Below are positions 15,955 to 27,517 of a DNA stretch of 64,000 bases, one piece after another. Made by a program: the position numbers and the translations under genes. How positions within the stretch are numbered: the first letter of the stretch is position 1; each line of letters begins with the position of its first letter. The stretch is from Tessaracoccus sp. MC1679 (lineage in GTDB: Bacteria > Actinomycetota > Actinomycetes > Propionibacteriales > Propionibacteriaceae): positions 1 to 64,000 of the forward strand of contig NZ_JACJGB010000003.1 in the NCBI RefSeq assembly GCF_014164775.1, written 5' to 3'. The notes under the pieces are model-generated. The model was not told the origin of the DNA, made no database searches, and was given only the letters and a program-made list of their open reading frames with translations.

Positions 15955-16947
15955 ATGACTGACACGAACAACGCCGCGCAGCTCGACGAGGTCCACGAGG
16001 CCGACTACGAGATCGAGTCCATGCCGGACGAGACCACGACCACCGACAAGTCCTACTCACAGGGACAACTCGTCCTGCGCCGGTTCGTCCGCCACCGTGG
16101 CGCCATGATCTCGTTGACCATCCTTGTGCTGATCATCCTGCTGGCCACCACGTCCATCGGCTTCGGGCCCATTCCCGGATGGTGGCCGAAGAACCACGTG
16201 GACCTCTATCCGGTAGCTCTCCCGGGTGGCGCGCCCACCCTGACCCTGTGGCCCTTCTCGATCGGGGAGCACCCGTTCGGGCAGACCACGATCGGCAAGG
16301 ACTACTTCGCCCTGGTCATGCTCGGCACCCAGAACTCGCTGACCATCGCCTTCACCGTCGGCATCGGGGCCACGATCATCGGCACCCTCGTGGGTGCGGC
16401 CGCCGGCTACTTCCGCGGCGTCGCCGAGTCCTTCCTCATGCGCGTCACGGACCTGTTCATCATCATCCCCACGCTGGTGCTGGCCGCCGTCCTCGGCCGG
16501 ATGGCCGGCAACGTCGGCGGCATCTTCGCGTTGGCCGGCATGCTGGCCATCGTGTCCTGGACCGGCCTGGCACGCCTCGTGCGCGGCGAGGTCCTGTCGC
16601 TCCGCGAGCGGGAGTTCGTGGCCGCGGCGCGCGCCGTCGGCACGTCCTCGTGGCGGATCATCGTGCGCCACATCCTTCCCAACGCCCTCGGCACGATCAT
16701 CGTCAATGCCACCCTGCTGATCTCGGCCGCCATCCTCGTGGAGACGGCGCTGTCGTTCCTGGGCTTCGGCGTCCGCCCGCCCAACACATCGCTCGGCCTC
16801 CTCATCTCGGAGAACCAGAACGCGCTGAGCACCCGTCCGTGGCTCTTCTGGTGGCCGGGCGTCTTCATCGTCTCCATCGCGCTCTGCGTGAACTTCATCG
16901 GTGACGGTCTCCGTGACGCGTTCGATCCCCGCCAGCAGATGGACTGA
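15955..16947 (+). CDS. Peptide ABC transporter permease, OppC type
   Basis: A 330-residue permease. A hydrophilic N-terminal tail of about 45 residues precedes the first membrane helix (AMISLTILVLIILLA). The BPD_transp_1 domain has the EAA motif REFVAAARAVGTSSWRIIVRHILPNAL and the OppC-typical ETALSFLGFGVRPPNTSLGLLI. It pairs with the OppB-type subunit encoded 13 bp upstream. The double-ATPase gene begins 9 bp downstream. Confidence 0.92.
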   Translation: MTDTNNAAQLDEVHEADYEIESMPDETTTTDKSYSQGQLVLRRFVRHRGAMISLTILVLIILLATTSIGFGPIPGWWPKNHVDLYPVALPGGAPTLTLWPFSIGEHPFGQTTIGKDYFALVMLGTQNSLTIAFTVGIGATIIGTLVGAAAGYFRGVAESFLMRVTDLFIIIPTLVLAAVLGRMAGNVGGIFALAGMLAIVSWTGLARLVRGEVLSLREREFVAAARAVGTSSWRIIVRHILPNALGTIIVNATLLISAAILVETALSFLGFGVRPPNTSLGLLISENQNALSTRPWLFWWPGVFIVSIALCVNFIGDGLRDAFDPRQQMD

Positions 16948-16956
16948 GGTACTCCC

Positions 16957-18717
16957 ATGACCACCACCCCCCGTTTCACCGGCGAGAACCACGTCCTTAA
17001 GTTCGACGAGCTCGACGTCCAGTTCCGCACCGAGTTCGGCACCGTCCACGCCGTCAAGGGCATCACGCTCAGCGTTGAGCCCGGAGAGGTGATGGCCCTG
17101 GTGGGCGAGTCCGGCTCCGGCAAGTCGGTCACCGCCACCACCGCGCTCGGGCTGCTCCCGAAGACCGCCCGCATCCAGGGCGAGACCCGCGTCACGGACC
17201 AGAGCATCGGGACGCTGTCCGGCCGACAGCTGAGGTCCATCCGCGGCAACCGCGTTGCCATGGTGTTCCAGGAGCCCATGACCGCACTCAACCCCGTGAT
17301 CAAGATCGGCGAGCAGCTCACCGAGTCCATGGAGGTGCACGGCGTGGCCTTCGGGCGCGAGGCGTGGGACCGCGCCGTCGACCTGCTCAACGCCGTCGGC
17401 ATCCCCAACGCCGAGCGCCGTGCCAGCCAGTTCCCGCACGAACTGTCCGGGGGGATGCGCCAGCGCGTGGTGATCGCCATGGCCCTGGCCTGCGACCCCG
17501 AGGTAATCATCGCCGACGAGCCCACCACGGCCCTGGACGTCACGGTGCAGGCCGAGATCCTGGACCTGCTGCGATCGCTCAAGGACAAGCTCAACACCGG
17601 CATCCTGCTGATCACCCACAACATGGGCGTGGTGGCGGACATGGCCGACAACGTGGCGGTGATGTTCAAGGGCAACATCGTGGAGCGCGGCCCCGCAGAG
17701 CAGGTGCTCCTGCACCCCACCCACCCCTACACCAAAAAGCTGCTGGCCGCCGTGCCGCGGCTCGGCCAGGGGCACGGACAGTTCGGTGTGGCCCCCCACC
17801 CGGTGAGCCCCACGGCTGAGGCGGCCCTGGAGGTCGACGAGCTCGTGGTCGAGTACCACCGCGCGGGCAAGAAGCCGTTCCGCGCCGTCGACGGCGTCAG
17901 CTTCGGCGTTCGTCGGGGGGAGATCGTCGGCCTGGTGGGTGAGTCCGGCTCGGGCAAGTCCACCATCGGCCGCGCGCTGCTCGGGCTCATCCCGTCGGAT
18001 TCCGGCCAGGTCCGCGTGTTGGGGGAGGATCTGCTCTCCCTCAAGGGCCAGGCGCTCAAGGGCCTGCGCAAGCGGATCGGCGTCATCTTCCAGGACCCGG
18101 CCGCCTCGCTCAACCCCCGGTTCCCCATCGGGGACGTGATCGCCGAGCCGCTCAGCGTGCACAAGGTGGGCGACGCCAAGACACGGCAGGCGCGGGTCCA
18201 CGAACTCCTGGACGCGGTCCAGCTCCCGCGCACGGTCTACAACCGGTACCCGCACGAGTTGTCCGGCGGCCAGCGGCAGCGCGTCTCCATCGCCCGCGCC
18301 CTCGTGCTCAGCCCGGACCTGCTGGTGGCCGACGAGCCCACGTCGGCGCTCGACGTCTCCGTGCAAGCCTCGGTACTGGCCATGTTCACCGCCCTCCAAC
18401 GGGACTTCGGTTTCGCGTGCCTGTTCATCTCGCATGACCTGGCGGTGATCGACTCGCTGGCGCACCGCGTCGTCGTCATGCAGTACGGCAAGATCGTGGA
18501 GAAGGGCGAGCGCGAGCAGGTGCTGCTCAACCCGCAGGAGGAGTACACCAAGCGCCTGCTGGCCGCAGCGCCCGTGCCGGACCCGATCGAGCAGCGCCAG
18601 CGGCGGGAGGCCCGCCACGAACTGCTCAGATCGCTCGGGGACGAGATGGTGGAGTTCGACACCCGCGAGCTGGACTTCGATGGAACAGACCGCACCCAGC
18701 GCCAACCCCGGCCCTGA
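16957..18717 (+). CDS. Peptide ABC transporter ATPase with two nucleotide-binding domains (OppD-OppF fusion type)
   Basis: A 586-residue protein carrying both ATPase halves. Domain 1 (about 12-265) has Walker A GESGSGKSVT, Q-loop FQEPMTALNP, signature LSGGMRQRV and Walker B VIIADEPTTALD. Domain 2 (about 290-540) has GESGSGKSTIG, FQDPAASLNP, LSGGQRQRV and LLVADEPTSALD. Each ends in an oligopeptide-type C-terminal extension (LHPTHPYTKKLLAAVP; LNPQEEYTKRLLAAAP). All catalytic motifs look intact in both. It energises the two permeases just upstream. Confidence 0.94.
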   Translation: MTTTPRFTGENHVLKFDELDVQFRTEFGTVHAVKGITLSVEPGEVMALVGESGSGKSVTATTALGLLPKTARIQGETRVTDQSIGTLSGRQLRSIRGNRVAMVFQEPMTALNPVIKIGEQLTESMEVHGVAFGREAWDRAVDLLNAVGIPNAERRASQFPHELSGGMRQRVVIAMALACDPEVIIADEPTTALDVTVQAEILDLLRSLKDKLNTGILLITHNMGVVADMADNVAVMFKGNIVERGPAEQVLLHPTHPYTKKLLAAVPRLGQGHGQFGVAPHPVSPTAEAALEVDELVVEYHRAGKKPFRAVDGVSFGVRRGEIVGLVGESGSGKSTIGRALLGLIPSDSGQVRVLGEDLLSLKGQALKGLRKRIGVIFQDPAASLNPRFPIGDVIAEPLSVHKVGDAKTRQARVHELLDAVQLPRTVYNRYPHELSGGQRQRVSIARALVLSPDLLVADEPTSALDVSVQASVLAMFTALQRDFGFACLFISHDLAVIDSLAHRVVVMQYGKIVEKGEREQVLLNPQEEYTKRLLAAAPVPDPIEQRQRREARHELLRSLGDEMVEFDTRELDFDGTDRTQRQPRP

Positions 18718-18718
18718 C

Positions 18719-19201
18719 ATGGCGTACGCGCCCGAGCTGACCACGCTGGGCTACATCGTGAGCCCGGACCGGCGCCGGGTCCTGCTCGTGCATCGGATCT
18801 CCCGGTCCGAGGACGAGCAGCTCGGCAAGTTCAACGGCCTCGGCGGCAAGGTCGAGCGCGACGAGGACGTCGCCTCGGCGATGCGTCGCGAGATCCGCGA
18901 AGAGGCCGGAGTCGAGGTGACCTCGATGCGGCTGCGCGGCACAGTGTCCTGGCCGGGCTTCAACGGGCGCGACGTGTTCGGGTTCGTGTTCCTCGTCACC
19001 GGCATCGACGGCGAGCCGTACCCCTCGAACCCGGAGGGGACCCTGGCCTGGCACGACGTCGACACGGTCATGGAGCTGCCGATGTGGGACGGGGACCGGC
19101 ACTTCCTGCCACTGGTCTTCGACGAGACCGTGCCCCAGTTCCACGGCGTCCTGCCCTACGACGGCGGGCACAGCGTGGGATGGCGGTTCTCGGCGGAATG
19201 A
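18719..19201 (+). CDS. Nudix hydrolase, MutT/8-oxo-dGTPase type
   Basis: A 160-residue Nudix protein with the full box GGKVERDEDVASAMRREIREEAGVEV (pattern Gx5Ex7REuxEExGu). The overall sequence resembles MTH1-like 8-oxo-dGTP diphosphatases (LVHR, KFNGLGGKVE, the W/F-rich end), so nucleotide-pool cleansing is likely. The start is uncertain. ATG 18719 is 1 nt after the ATPase stop and begins near the family's usual first strand. ATG 18680 would add 13 residues and overlap the ATPase gene by 38 bp. Its own stop overlaps the next gene's start (ATGA). Confidence 0.85.
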   Translation: MAYAPELTTLGYIVSPDRRRVLLVHRISRSEDEQLGKFNGLGGKVERDEDVASAMRREIREEAGVEVTSMRLRGTVSWPGFNGRDVFGFVFLVTGIDGEPYPSNPEGTLAWHDVDTVMELPMWDGDRHFLPLVFDETVPQFHGVLPYDGGHSVGWRFSAE

Positions 19202-20346
19202 CCGGGCGGGAGGCCGCCCTCGCGGCCGCGATGCGGGAGCCGGATCCGTCGTCGCTGGGCGCCGCGTCCCGCCTGCGCGCCGGGTTCGGCCCCGATGAGG
19301 CCGCGTGGGCGCTGACGCAGGCGGCGCTGCGCCGACGGGCGCGGGCCAAGTTCGCCCGTGCCGACGAGATGCTGTTCACCCACGCGGGTCTGGAGCAGGC
19401 CACCCGTGACCCGGTCCGCCGGTGGCGCGCGGCGCTCTTCGCTGCGGCCGGGGTGGAGTCGGTGTGGGACCTGGGCTGCGGAATCGGGGCCGACGCGATG
19501 GCCCTGGCCGAGGCGGGGCTCGCTGTGCACGCCGTCGACGCCGACCCCGCCACCGCCGAGGTGGCGTCCTGGAACCTCGGCCTCGTGGGCGCCGGCCCGG
19601 GCGCGGTGGCGCGCGCCGAGGAGGTGGCGGTGCCGGAGGGCGACGGCGTGTTCCTGGATCCCGCCCGCCGCACGGCGAAGGGCCGCACCTGGAACGTGGC
19701 GGACTTCACGCCACCGTGGTCGTTGGTGCTCGATTACCTGGCCTCAGCCAGGTTCGTCGCCGTCAAGCTCGGCCCGGGACTGCCCAAGGAACTCATTCCC
19801 GACGGCGTGCGCGCCACGTGGGTGAGCGACGGCGGCGACGTGGTGGAGGTGTCGCTGTGGAACCGGCTGCCCGAGGGGCGCTCGGCCGTGCTGCTGAGCG
19901 ACGGCGCGGTCCTGGAGCTCGCCGGCGCGGGGGAGGGGCCGCCTGTCGCCGCGCCGTTGGGGCGCTACGTCTACGAGCCGGACGGCGCCGCCATCCGGGC
20001 AGGCCTGGTGGGGGAGTCGGCCCCGGGGGCCTGGCTGCTGGACCCGCACGTGGCCTACCTGTCCTCCGACGAGCCCATCGACACGCCCTGGGCCACCCGC
20101 TTCGAGGTCCTCGACGTGCTCGACCACTCCGTCAAGGCGCTGCGCCGGTACGTCCGCGAGCGCGGCATCGGCACGCTGGAGATCAAGAAACGCGCCATCG
20201 ACGTGGACCCGGCGGCGCTGCGCCGCGAGTTGAAGCCCAAGGGCAGCGCGGCGGCCACGATCATCCTCGCACGCACCGTCGACGGGACGGTCGCCATCAT
20301 CGCAAAGCGGTCCGGACAGAGCACTTCTGGCACTCGGCTTGATTGA
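19198..20346 (+). CDS. SAM-dependent methyltransferase-like protein (THUMP-like family)
   Basis: A 382-residue protein. The Rossmann methyltransferase core starts near residue 95 with VWDLGCGIGADAMALAEAGLAVHAVDADPATAEVASWNL, matching motifs I and II. VFLDPARRTAKGRTWNVADFTPPW resembles the DPPR-type motif IV region. The C-terminal part (residues ~290-380, RYVRERGIGTLEIKKRAIDVDPAALRRELKPKG) resembles the THUMP-like actinobacterial domain. RNA methylation is plausible but the target is unknown. The start overlaps the Nudix stop as ATGA. Its stop codon lies within the first CIRCE operator of groES-groEL. Confidence 0.8.
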   Translation: MTGREAALAAAMREPDPSSLGAASRLRAGFGPDEAAWALTQAALRRRARAKFARADEMLFTHAGLEQATRDPVRRWRAALFAAAGVESVWDLGCGIGADAMALAEAGLAVHAVDADPATAEVASWNLGLVGAGPGAVARAEEVAVPEGDGVFLDPARRTAKGRTWNVADFTPPWSLVLDYLASARFVAVKLGPGLPKELIPDGVRATWVSDGGDVVEVSLWNRLPEGRSAVLLSDGAVLELAGAGEGPPVAAPLGRYVYEPDGAAIRAGLVGESAPGAWLLDPHVAYLSSDEPIDTPWATRFEVLDVLDHSVKALRRYVRERGIGTLEIKKRAIDVDPAALRRELKPKGSAAATIILARTVDGTVAIIAKRSGQSTSGTRLD

Positions 20347-20353
20347 GTGCTAA
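20327..20353. promoter_or_regulatory. CIRCE element 1 (HrcA operator)
   Basis: CTGGCACTC - 9 nt - GAGTGCTAA matches the CIRCE consensus TTAGCACTC-N9-GAGTGCTAA with a perfect right arm and exact spacing. It overlaps the stop codon of the upstream gene and the predicted -35 (TTGATT, 20339-20344) of the groES promoter. Confidence 0.92.
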
Positions 20354-20367
20354 ACCCCGGATAACGT
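20339..20367 (+). promoter_or_regulatory. groES-groEL promoter
   Basis: TTGATT at 20339-20344 and TAACGT at 20362-20367 are 17 bp apart. The -35 lies inside CIRCE 1, and the predicted start point (about 20374) lies inside CIRCE 2. HrcA bound at either site would block RNA polymerase. Confidence 0.65.
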
Positions 20368-20372
20368 AGGTG

Positions 20373-20399
20373 CTGGCACTCGACCCTGTCGGGTGCTAA
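20373..20399. promoter_or_regulatory. CIRCE element 2 (HrcA operator)
   Basis: CTGGCACTC - 9 nt - GGGTGCTAA has one mismatch in the core of the right arm, with exact 9-nt spacing. It lies 46 bp after CIRCE 1 and covers the predicted transcription start. Paired CIRCE sites upstream of groES are common in actinobacteria. Confidence 0.88.
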
Positions 20400-20489
20400 T
20401 GGTCGGACGGCACCCGCGACGACGCCCGGCCACTTCACACTGACCTACAAGCCGGCCTCCGGGTCGGATATGACAGAAAGGTGTTTGAC

Positions 20490-20786
20490 GTGGCAACCAC
20501 GATCAAGCCGCTCGAGGACCGGATCCTCATTCAGCCCCTTGAGGCCGTCCAGACCACCGCTTCCGGCCTTGTCATCCCCGACACCGCCAAGGAGAAGCCC
20601 CAGGAGGGCAAGGTCATCGCCACCGGCCCCGGCCGCATCGATGACAAGGGCAACCGTGTCCCGCTCGACGTCGCCGAGGGCGACATCGTGATCTTCTCCA
20701 AGTACGGGGGCACCGAGGTCAAGTACGACGGCCAGGAGTACCTCCTGCTGAACGCCCGCGACATCCTCGCCGTCGTCAGCAAGTAA
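20490..20786 (+). CDS. groES: Co-chaperonin GroES
   Basis: A 98-residue Cpn10 that caps the GroEL chamber as a heptamer. It begins [40 protein letters not shown], with the mobile loop in the TTASGLVIP segment, and ends in [15 protein letters not shown]. All are standard. The GTG at 20490 is preferred over one at 20481 because GAAAGGTG is 8 nt upstream and GroES proteins normally begin two or three residues before IKPLEDR. It is followed after 9 bp by groEL, and both are under the double CIRCE promoter. Confidence 0.97.
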   Translation: MATTIKPLEDRILIQPLEAVQTTASGLVIPDTAKEKPQEGKVIATGPGRIDDKGNRVPLDVAEGDIVIFSKYGGTEVKYDGQEYLLLNARDILAVVSK

Positions 20787-23997
<3,211 letters not shown>

Positions 23998-24019
23998 AGA
24001 CCCAAGGAGAACCGTTTCC

Positions 24020-25120
24020 ATGTACGAGCTCGGGCGCAGCAAGCGCGCCAGCCAGGCCTACGCGTTCGATGACGTGGCGATCGCCCCGGCGCGCCGCACG
24101 CGGGGCGAGGACGAGGTGGACCTCACCTGGAAGATCGACGCGGTCTCCTTCGACGTGCCCATCGTTGCGGCGCCGATGGACTCGGCGATGTCGCCTGCCA
24201 CCGCCATCCGGATGGGGCAGCTCGGCGGCCTTGGGGTGCTCAACCTGGAGGGCCTCTGGACCCGCTACGAGGATCCGCAGCCCCAGTACGAGCGCATCAC
24301 CCAGGAATCGGACCAGGTCACGGCCACCAAGCGGTTGCAGGAGATCTACGCCGAACCGGTGAAGGCGGAGCTGATCCGGGACCGGCTGGCCGAGATCCGC
24401 GCCGCCGGTGTCCCGGTCGCGGGGTCGCTGTCTCCCGCGCACACTCTGGAGTTCGCGCCCGTGCTGGAGAAGGCGGGCATGGACTTCTTCGTCGTCCGCG
24501 GCACCACCGTCTCGGCGGAGCACGTGGGCGGGCAGGACACGCTCAACCTCAAGGAGTTCATCTACCGCTTCGACCTTCCGGTGCTGGTCGGCGGAGTGGC
24601 CACCTACCGCGCGGCGCTGCACCTCATGCGCTCCGGCGCGGCGGGCGTTCTGGTGGGCTTCGGCGGCGGCGCCACGCACACCACCGCCTCGGTGCTCGGC
24701 ATCGAGGTGCCGATGGCTTCGGCGGTGGCGGACGTGGCGGAGGCCCGCCGCGACTACCTGGAGGAGTCCGGGGGCCGCTACGTGCACATCCTGGCCGACG
24801 GGGCCGTCGGCCGCTCCGGGGACATCGCCAAGGCGATCGCCTGCGGCGCGGACGCCGTCATGGTCGGCTCCCCGCTGGCGCGCGCCACGGAGGCGCCGGG
24901 CCGCGGCTGGCACTGGGGCAGCGAGGCGTGGCACGCCCGGCTCCCGCGCGGCGAGCGCTCGTTCTTCGAGCAGGTCGGCACACTGGAAGAGGTGGTGCTG
25001 GGCCCGTCGCGGGTCCCGGACGGCACGATGAACCTGGCCGGCGGCCTGCGCAAGGCGATGGCGCTGACCGGATACACAGACCTCAAGTCCTTCCAGAGGA
25101 TCGACCTGATCCTCCACTGA
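24020..25120 (+). CDS. guaB3: GuaB3 family IMP dehydrogenase-related protein
   Basis: A 366-residue member of the IMPDH/GMP reductase superfamily lacking CBS domains. Motifs: YAFDDVAIAPARRTR, VAAPMDSAMSPATAI, LVGFGGGATHTTASVLGIEVPMASAVADVAEARRDY. The canonical catalytic-Cys loop of GuaB (GSICTT) is replaced here by GGGATHTTA, so classical IMPDH chemistry is not assured. Cyanobacterial GuaB3 proteins have been reported as active enzymes, while the actinobacterial role is less clear. AAGGAGA lies 9 nt upstream of the ATG. In M. tuberculosis guaB3 also follows guaB2. Confidence 0.9.
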   Translation: MYELGRSKRASQAYAFDDVAIAPARRTRGEDEVDLTWKIDAVSFDVPIVAAPMDSAMSPATAIRMGQLGGLGVLNLEGLWTRYEDPQPQYERITQESDQVTATKRLQEIYAEPVKAELIRDRLAEIRAAGVPVAGSLSPAHTLEFAPVLEKAGMDFFVVRGTTVSAEHVGGQDTLNLKEFIYRFDLPVLVGGVATYRAALHLMRSGAAGVLVGFGGGATHTTASVLGIEVPMASAVADVAEARRDYLEESGGRYVHILADGAVGRSGDIAKAIACGADAVMVGSPLARATEAPGRGWHWGSEAWHARLPRGERSFFEQVGTLEEVVLGPSRVPDGTMNLAGGLRKAMALTGYTDLKSFQRIDLILH

Positions 25121-25136
25121 CCCCCGAGGAGCGCCG

Positions 25137-25430
25137 ATGGACGACGCACTGACCGAGCTGAAGCGCCTGCGCGGAAGCATCGACAACATGGACTCGGCCC
25201 TCATCCACCTCCTGGCTGAGCGCTTCAAGGTGACCCAACGAGTGGGCGAGCTCAAGGCCAAGGCGGGCCTGCCGGCCGCGGACACGGCCCGGGAGGCTCA
25301 GCAGATCGCCCGGCTCCGGGCGCTCGCCGCCGATGCGGACCTGGACCCCGAGCTGGCGGAGAAGTTCCTGACCTTCATCGTCGCCGAAGTGGTCCGCCAC
25401 CACGAGAAGATCGCACGCGGGGAGGGCTGA
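25137..25430 (+). CDS. Chorismate mutase, AroQ type
   Basis: A 97-residue all-helical protein. It has LKRLRGSIDNMDSALIHLLAERFKVTQRVGELKAKAGLP, with the AroQ pattern (R in LRxxID, the ERF/RxxVG region, K in LKAK) and a C-terminal helix IVAEVVRHHEKI. It should convert chorismate to prephenate for Phe/Tyr synthesis. It could need a partner DAHP synthase for full activity, as known for short actinobacterial AroQ proteins. A GAGGAG site precedes the ATG. It lies 16 bp after guaB3 and 1 bp before the FAD oxidoreductase gene. Confidence 0.88.
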   Translation: MDDALTELKRLRGSIDNMDSALIHLLAERFKVTQRVGELKAKAGLPAADTAREAQQIARLRALAADADLDPELAEKFLTFIVAEVVRHHEKIARGEG

Positions 25431-25431
25431 G

Positions 25432-26610
25432 ATGGCACGGATCGTCGTGGTCGGGGCAGGGTTGGCGGGTCTTCGGGCCGCGGGGCTGGTGGCGGTCTCC
25501 GGCCGGGACGTGCTGGTGCTCGAGGCCTCGGGCGCGGTCGGGGGGCGCGTGGCCACGGACACTGTGGACGGCTTCCGCTGCGATCGAGGCTTCCAGCTGC
25601 TCAACCCGCTCTACCCCGCGGCCCGCCGCGCCCTGGACATGGGCAGGCTGGACCTGCACCGTTTCGGTCGCGGGGCGGCGCTGCGCACCGACGATGGACT
25701 CCAGGTGCTGGCGGACCCCACCCGCCACCCGCGGCACGCGGCGGGGCTGGTGCGCGGGCCCCTCACCCCGGGAGACCTGGCAGCGGTGGCGCGCTGGGTG
25801 AAGGCGTCGGGGCAGGAGAACCTCACCTTGAGCGGTGCCCTGGATGCTGCGGGCTTCTCCCCGGTTGTGCGCCGCGTGGTCGAGCGGTTCTTTTCCGGGG
25901 TGACGCTGGACGCCCACGGCACCACATCGGCGTCCCAGGTGCGCCGGCTCGCGGCGTTCTTCGGCCTCGCCACCCCCGCGGTCCCGGCTCAGGGCATGGC
26001 TGCTGTGCCCCTGCAGCTCGCCGAGCCGATCAGGGACCGGATCCGGCTCGGCGCCCGGGTTGCCGAGCTGCTGCCCGGAGCGGCCGGCGTCGAGGTGCGG
26101 CTCGCCGATGGCTCCGTCGAGCGGGCTGACACAGTGGTGCTGGCGGCCGGGCCGCTCGGCAACGCGGCGCTGCTCGGGCTTCCCGCGCCCCTGATGCTCG
26201 GCGTGACCACGTGGTGGTTCGCCGCCGACGAAGCCCCCACCAGGTCGCCCTTCCTGCATCTCGATCTCCGCGACGGCGCCCGCCTGGCGAACGCCTGCGT
26301 CCAGTCCAACATCGCGCCGTCCTATGCCCCGGCCGGGCAGCACCTCGTCCAGGCAAGCGCAGTGGGTGACCACGCTCTGACGGACGCCGACGCTGCCAGG
26401 GAGGCGGGCAGCGTGCTGGGTGCAGACGCCTCGCGCTGGCGCCTGCTCGTGCGCCACGACATCGCGCATGCCCTCCCCGCGCTGCCGCCCGGGGCTCGTG
26501 CCCTCATGCCGGTGCCCGCCAGGGTGCTGGTGGCCGACGACCTGCCCGGTGCGTCGATCCAGGACGCCCTCGCGTCGGGGGAGCGCGCCGCCCGGGCGGT
26601 CAGCGGCTGA
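25432..26610 (+). CDS. FAD-dependent oxidoreductase (amine oxidase/phytoene desaturase-like)
   Basis: A 392-residue flavoprotein. The N-terminal dinucleotide-binding motif is IVVVGAGLAGLRAAGLVAVSGRDVLVLEASGAVGGRVATD. The C-terminal FAD-contact segment is VLVADDLPGASIQDALASGERAARAVSG. It resembles the actinobacterial NAD(P)/FAD oxidoreductases grouped with amine oxidases and phytoene desaturases. No carotenoid genes are nearby, so the substrate is unknown. The ATG begins 1 bp after the chorismate mutase stop, implying one transcript. It converges on the SDR gene with a 3-bp gap. Confidence 0.82.
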   Translation: MARIVVVGAGLAGLRAAGLVAVSGRDVLVLEASGAVGGRVATDTVDGFRCDRGFQLLNPLYPAARRALDMGRLDLHRFGRGAALRTDDGLQVLADPTRHPRHAAGLVRGPLTPGDLAAVARWVKASGQENLTLSGALDAAGFSPVVRRVVERFFSGVTLDAHGTTSASQVRRLAAFFGLATPAVPAQGMAAVPLQLAEPIRDRIRLGARVAELLPGAAGVEVRLADGSVERADTVVLAAGPLGNAALLGLPAPLMLGVTTWWFAADEAPTRSPFLHLDLRDGARLANACVQSNIAPSYAPAGQHLVQASAVGDHALTDADAAREAGSVLGADASRWRLLVRHDIAHALPALPPGARALMPVPARVLVADDLPGASIQDALASGERAARAVSG

Positions 26611-26613
26611 GGT

Positions 26614-27447
26614 TCAGGCGGGCACCTCGTCCCGCCAGGAGTGCTGGGGTGCGAAGCCCATCTGCTCCTTCGCGGCCCGGTTGCTGAGCAGCGTGCCGAA
26701 CTCTCCGACGCTGTCCGGCACCTCGCGGCCGGGATGGATCGCGGCCAGCGCCTCCCGCGTCGGCATGTCCAGGATGATGTCGTCTGCCGCGATGACGAAG
26801 GCGTGCGAGCCGGACAGGCTGGCCGTGAGGGCGTCCTCGCAGGACTGGGCCACGTCGCGGGCGTCGATGTAGCCGAAGAGGTTCCAGCGACGGGCCTCGG
26901 GATCCCTGGCGAAGGCCGGCTGCTGCGCGTAGTCCTCGACCGTGAAGATGTTGGACAGGCGGAGCCCGATGAAGGGGATGCCCGCCCACCGCGACACCTG
27001 CTCCGCCATGGTCTCGGTCATCACCTTCGACAGGGAGTAGGTGGAGTTGGGCAGCGGGTAGTGGTCCTCGTCGACGGGGACGTAGCGCACCTCGTCGAAC
27101 GGAAGCCCCAGCGTGGTCTCGCTGGATGCGTAGACCACCCGCTTGAGCCCCAGCTTCCACGCGGCGACAAACACGTTGTTGTTCATGGCCATGTTGGCAT
27201 TGAGGGTGTGCGAATCGGTATGGATCCAGTCGGCCGGGATGTTGGCCAGGTGGATGACGGCGTCCGCCCCGGCGAGCACGTCCATGGCCTCGCCGAACTG
27301 GGTCAGGTCCGCGCGGTAGAACTTGCCGCTGTACCAGGCCGGGCGTCCGGCGACATCAGTGGCGACGATCTCGTGGGCGGATTCGACGAAGTGGCGGAGG
27401 GTGGCCTGGCCGGCTTTGCCCGAGGCCCCGGTGATGACGATGCGCAT
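26614..27447 (-). CDS. NAD(P)-dependent epimerase/dehydratase (extended SDR)
   Basis: A 277-residue extended short-chain dehydrogenase. MRIVITGASGKAGQATLRHFVE carries the TGxxGxxG cofactor motif. DAVIHLANIPADW is the NNAG-like segment, VYASSETTLG holds the active Ser, and YSLSK the catalytic YxxxK. It is similar to NAD-dependent epimerases acting on sugars or uronates, with the exact substrate unknown. The start is 6 nt downstream of a TAAGCT -10 on the minus strand (27454-27459), so the message is probably leaderless. Confidence 0.83.
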   Translation of the reverse strand: MRIVITGASGKAGQATLRHFVESAHEIVATDVAGRPAWYSGKFYRADLTQFGEAMDVLAGADAVIHLANIPADWIHTDSHTLNANMAMNNNVFVAAWKLGLKRVVYASSETTLGLPFDEVRYVPVDEDHYPLPNSTYSLSKVMTETMAEQVSRWAGIPFIGLRLSNIFTVEDYAQQPAFARDPEARRWNLFGYIDARDVAQSCEDALTASLSGSHAFVIAADDIILDMPTREALAAIHPGREVPDSVGEFGTLLSNRAAKEQMGFAPQHSWRDEVPA

Positions 27448-27472
27448 GGCCCCAGCTTAGTGAGGCGGGGAC

Positions 27473-27512
27473 GCGGAAGGGGGCGCCCCGACCGCGGGAC
27501 GCCCCCTTCCGC
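27473..27512 (-). terminator. Terminator hairpin downstream of cysK
   Basis: A perfect 13-bp stem (GCGGAAGGGGGCG / CGCCCCCTTCCGC) with a 14-nt loop lies just past the cysK stop and before the SDR promoter, both on the minus strand. Confidence 0.75.
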
Positions 27513-27517
27513 ACAGG

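Noticed and set aside
16057-18744. Very long minus-strand open frame opposite the peptide transporter genes
   Set aside because: It is antisense to two genes with complete, well-known motifs. Codon bias of high-GC genes leaves such frames open.
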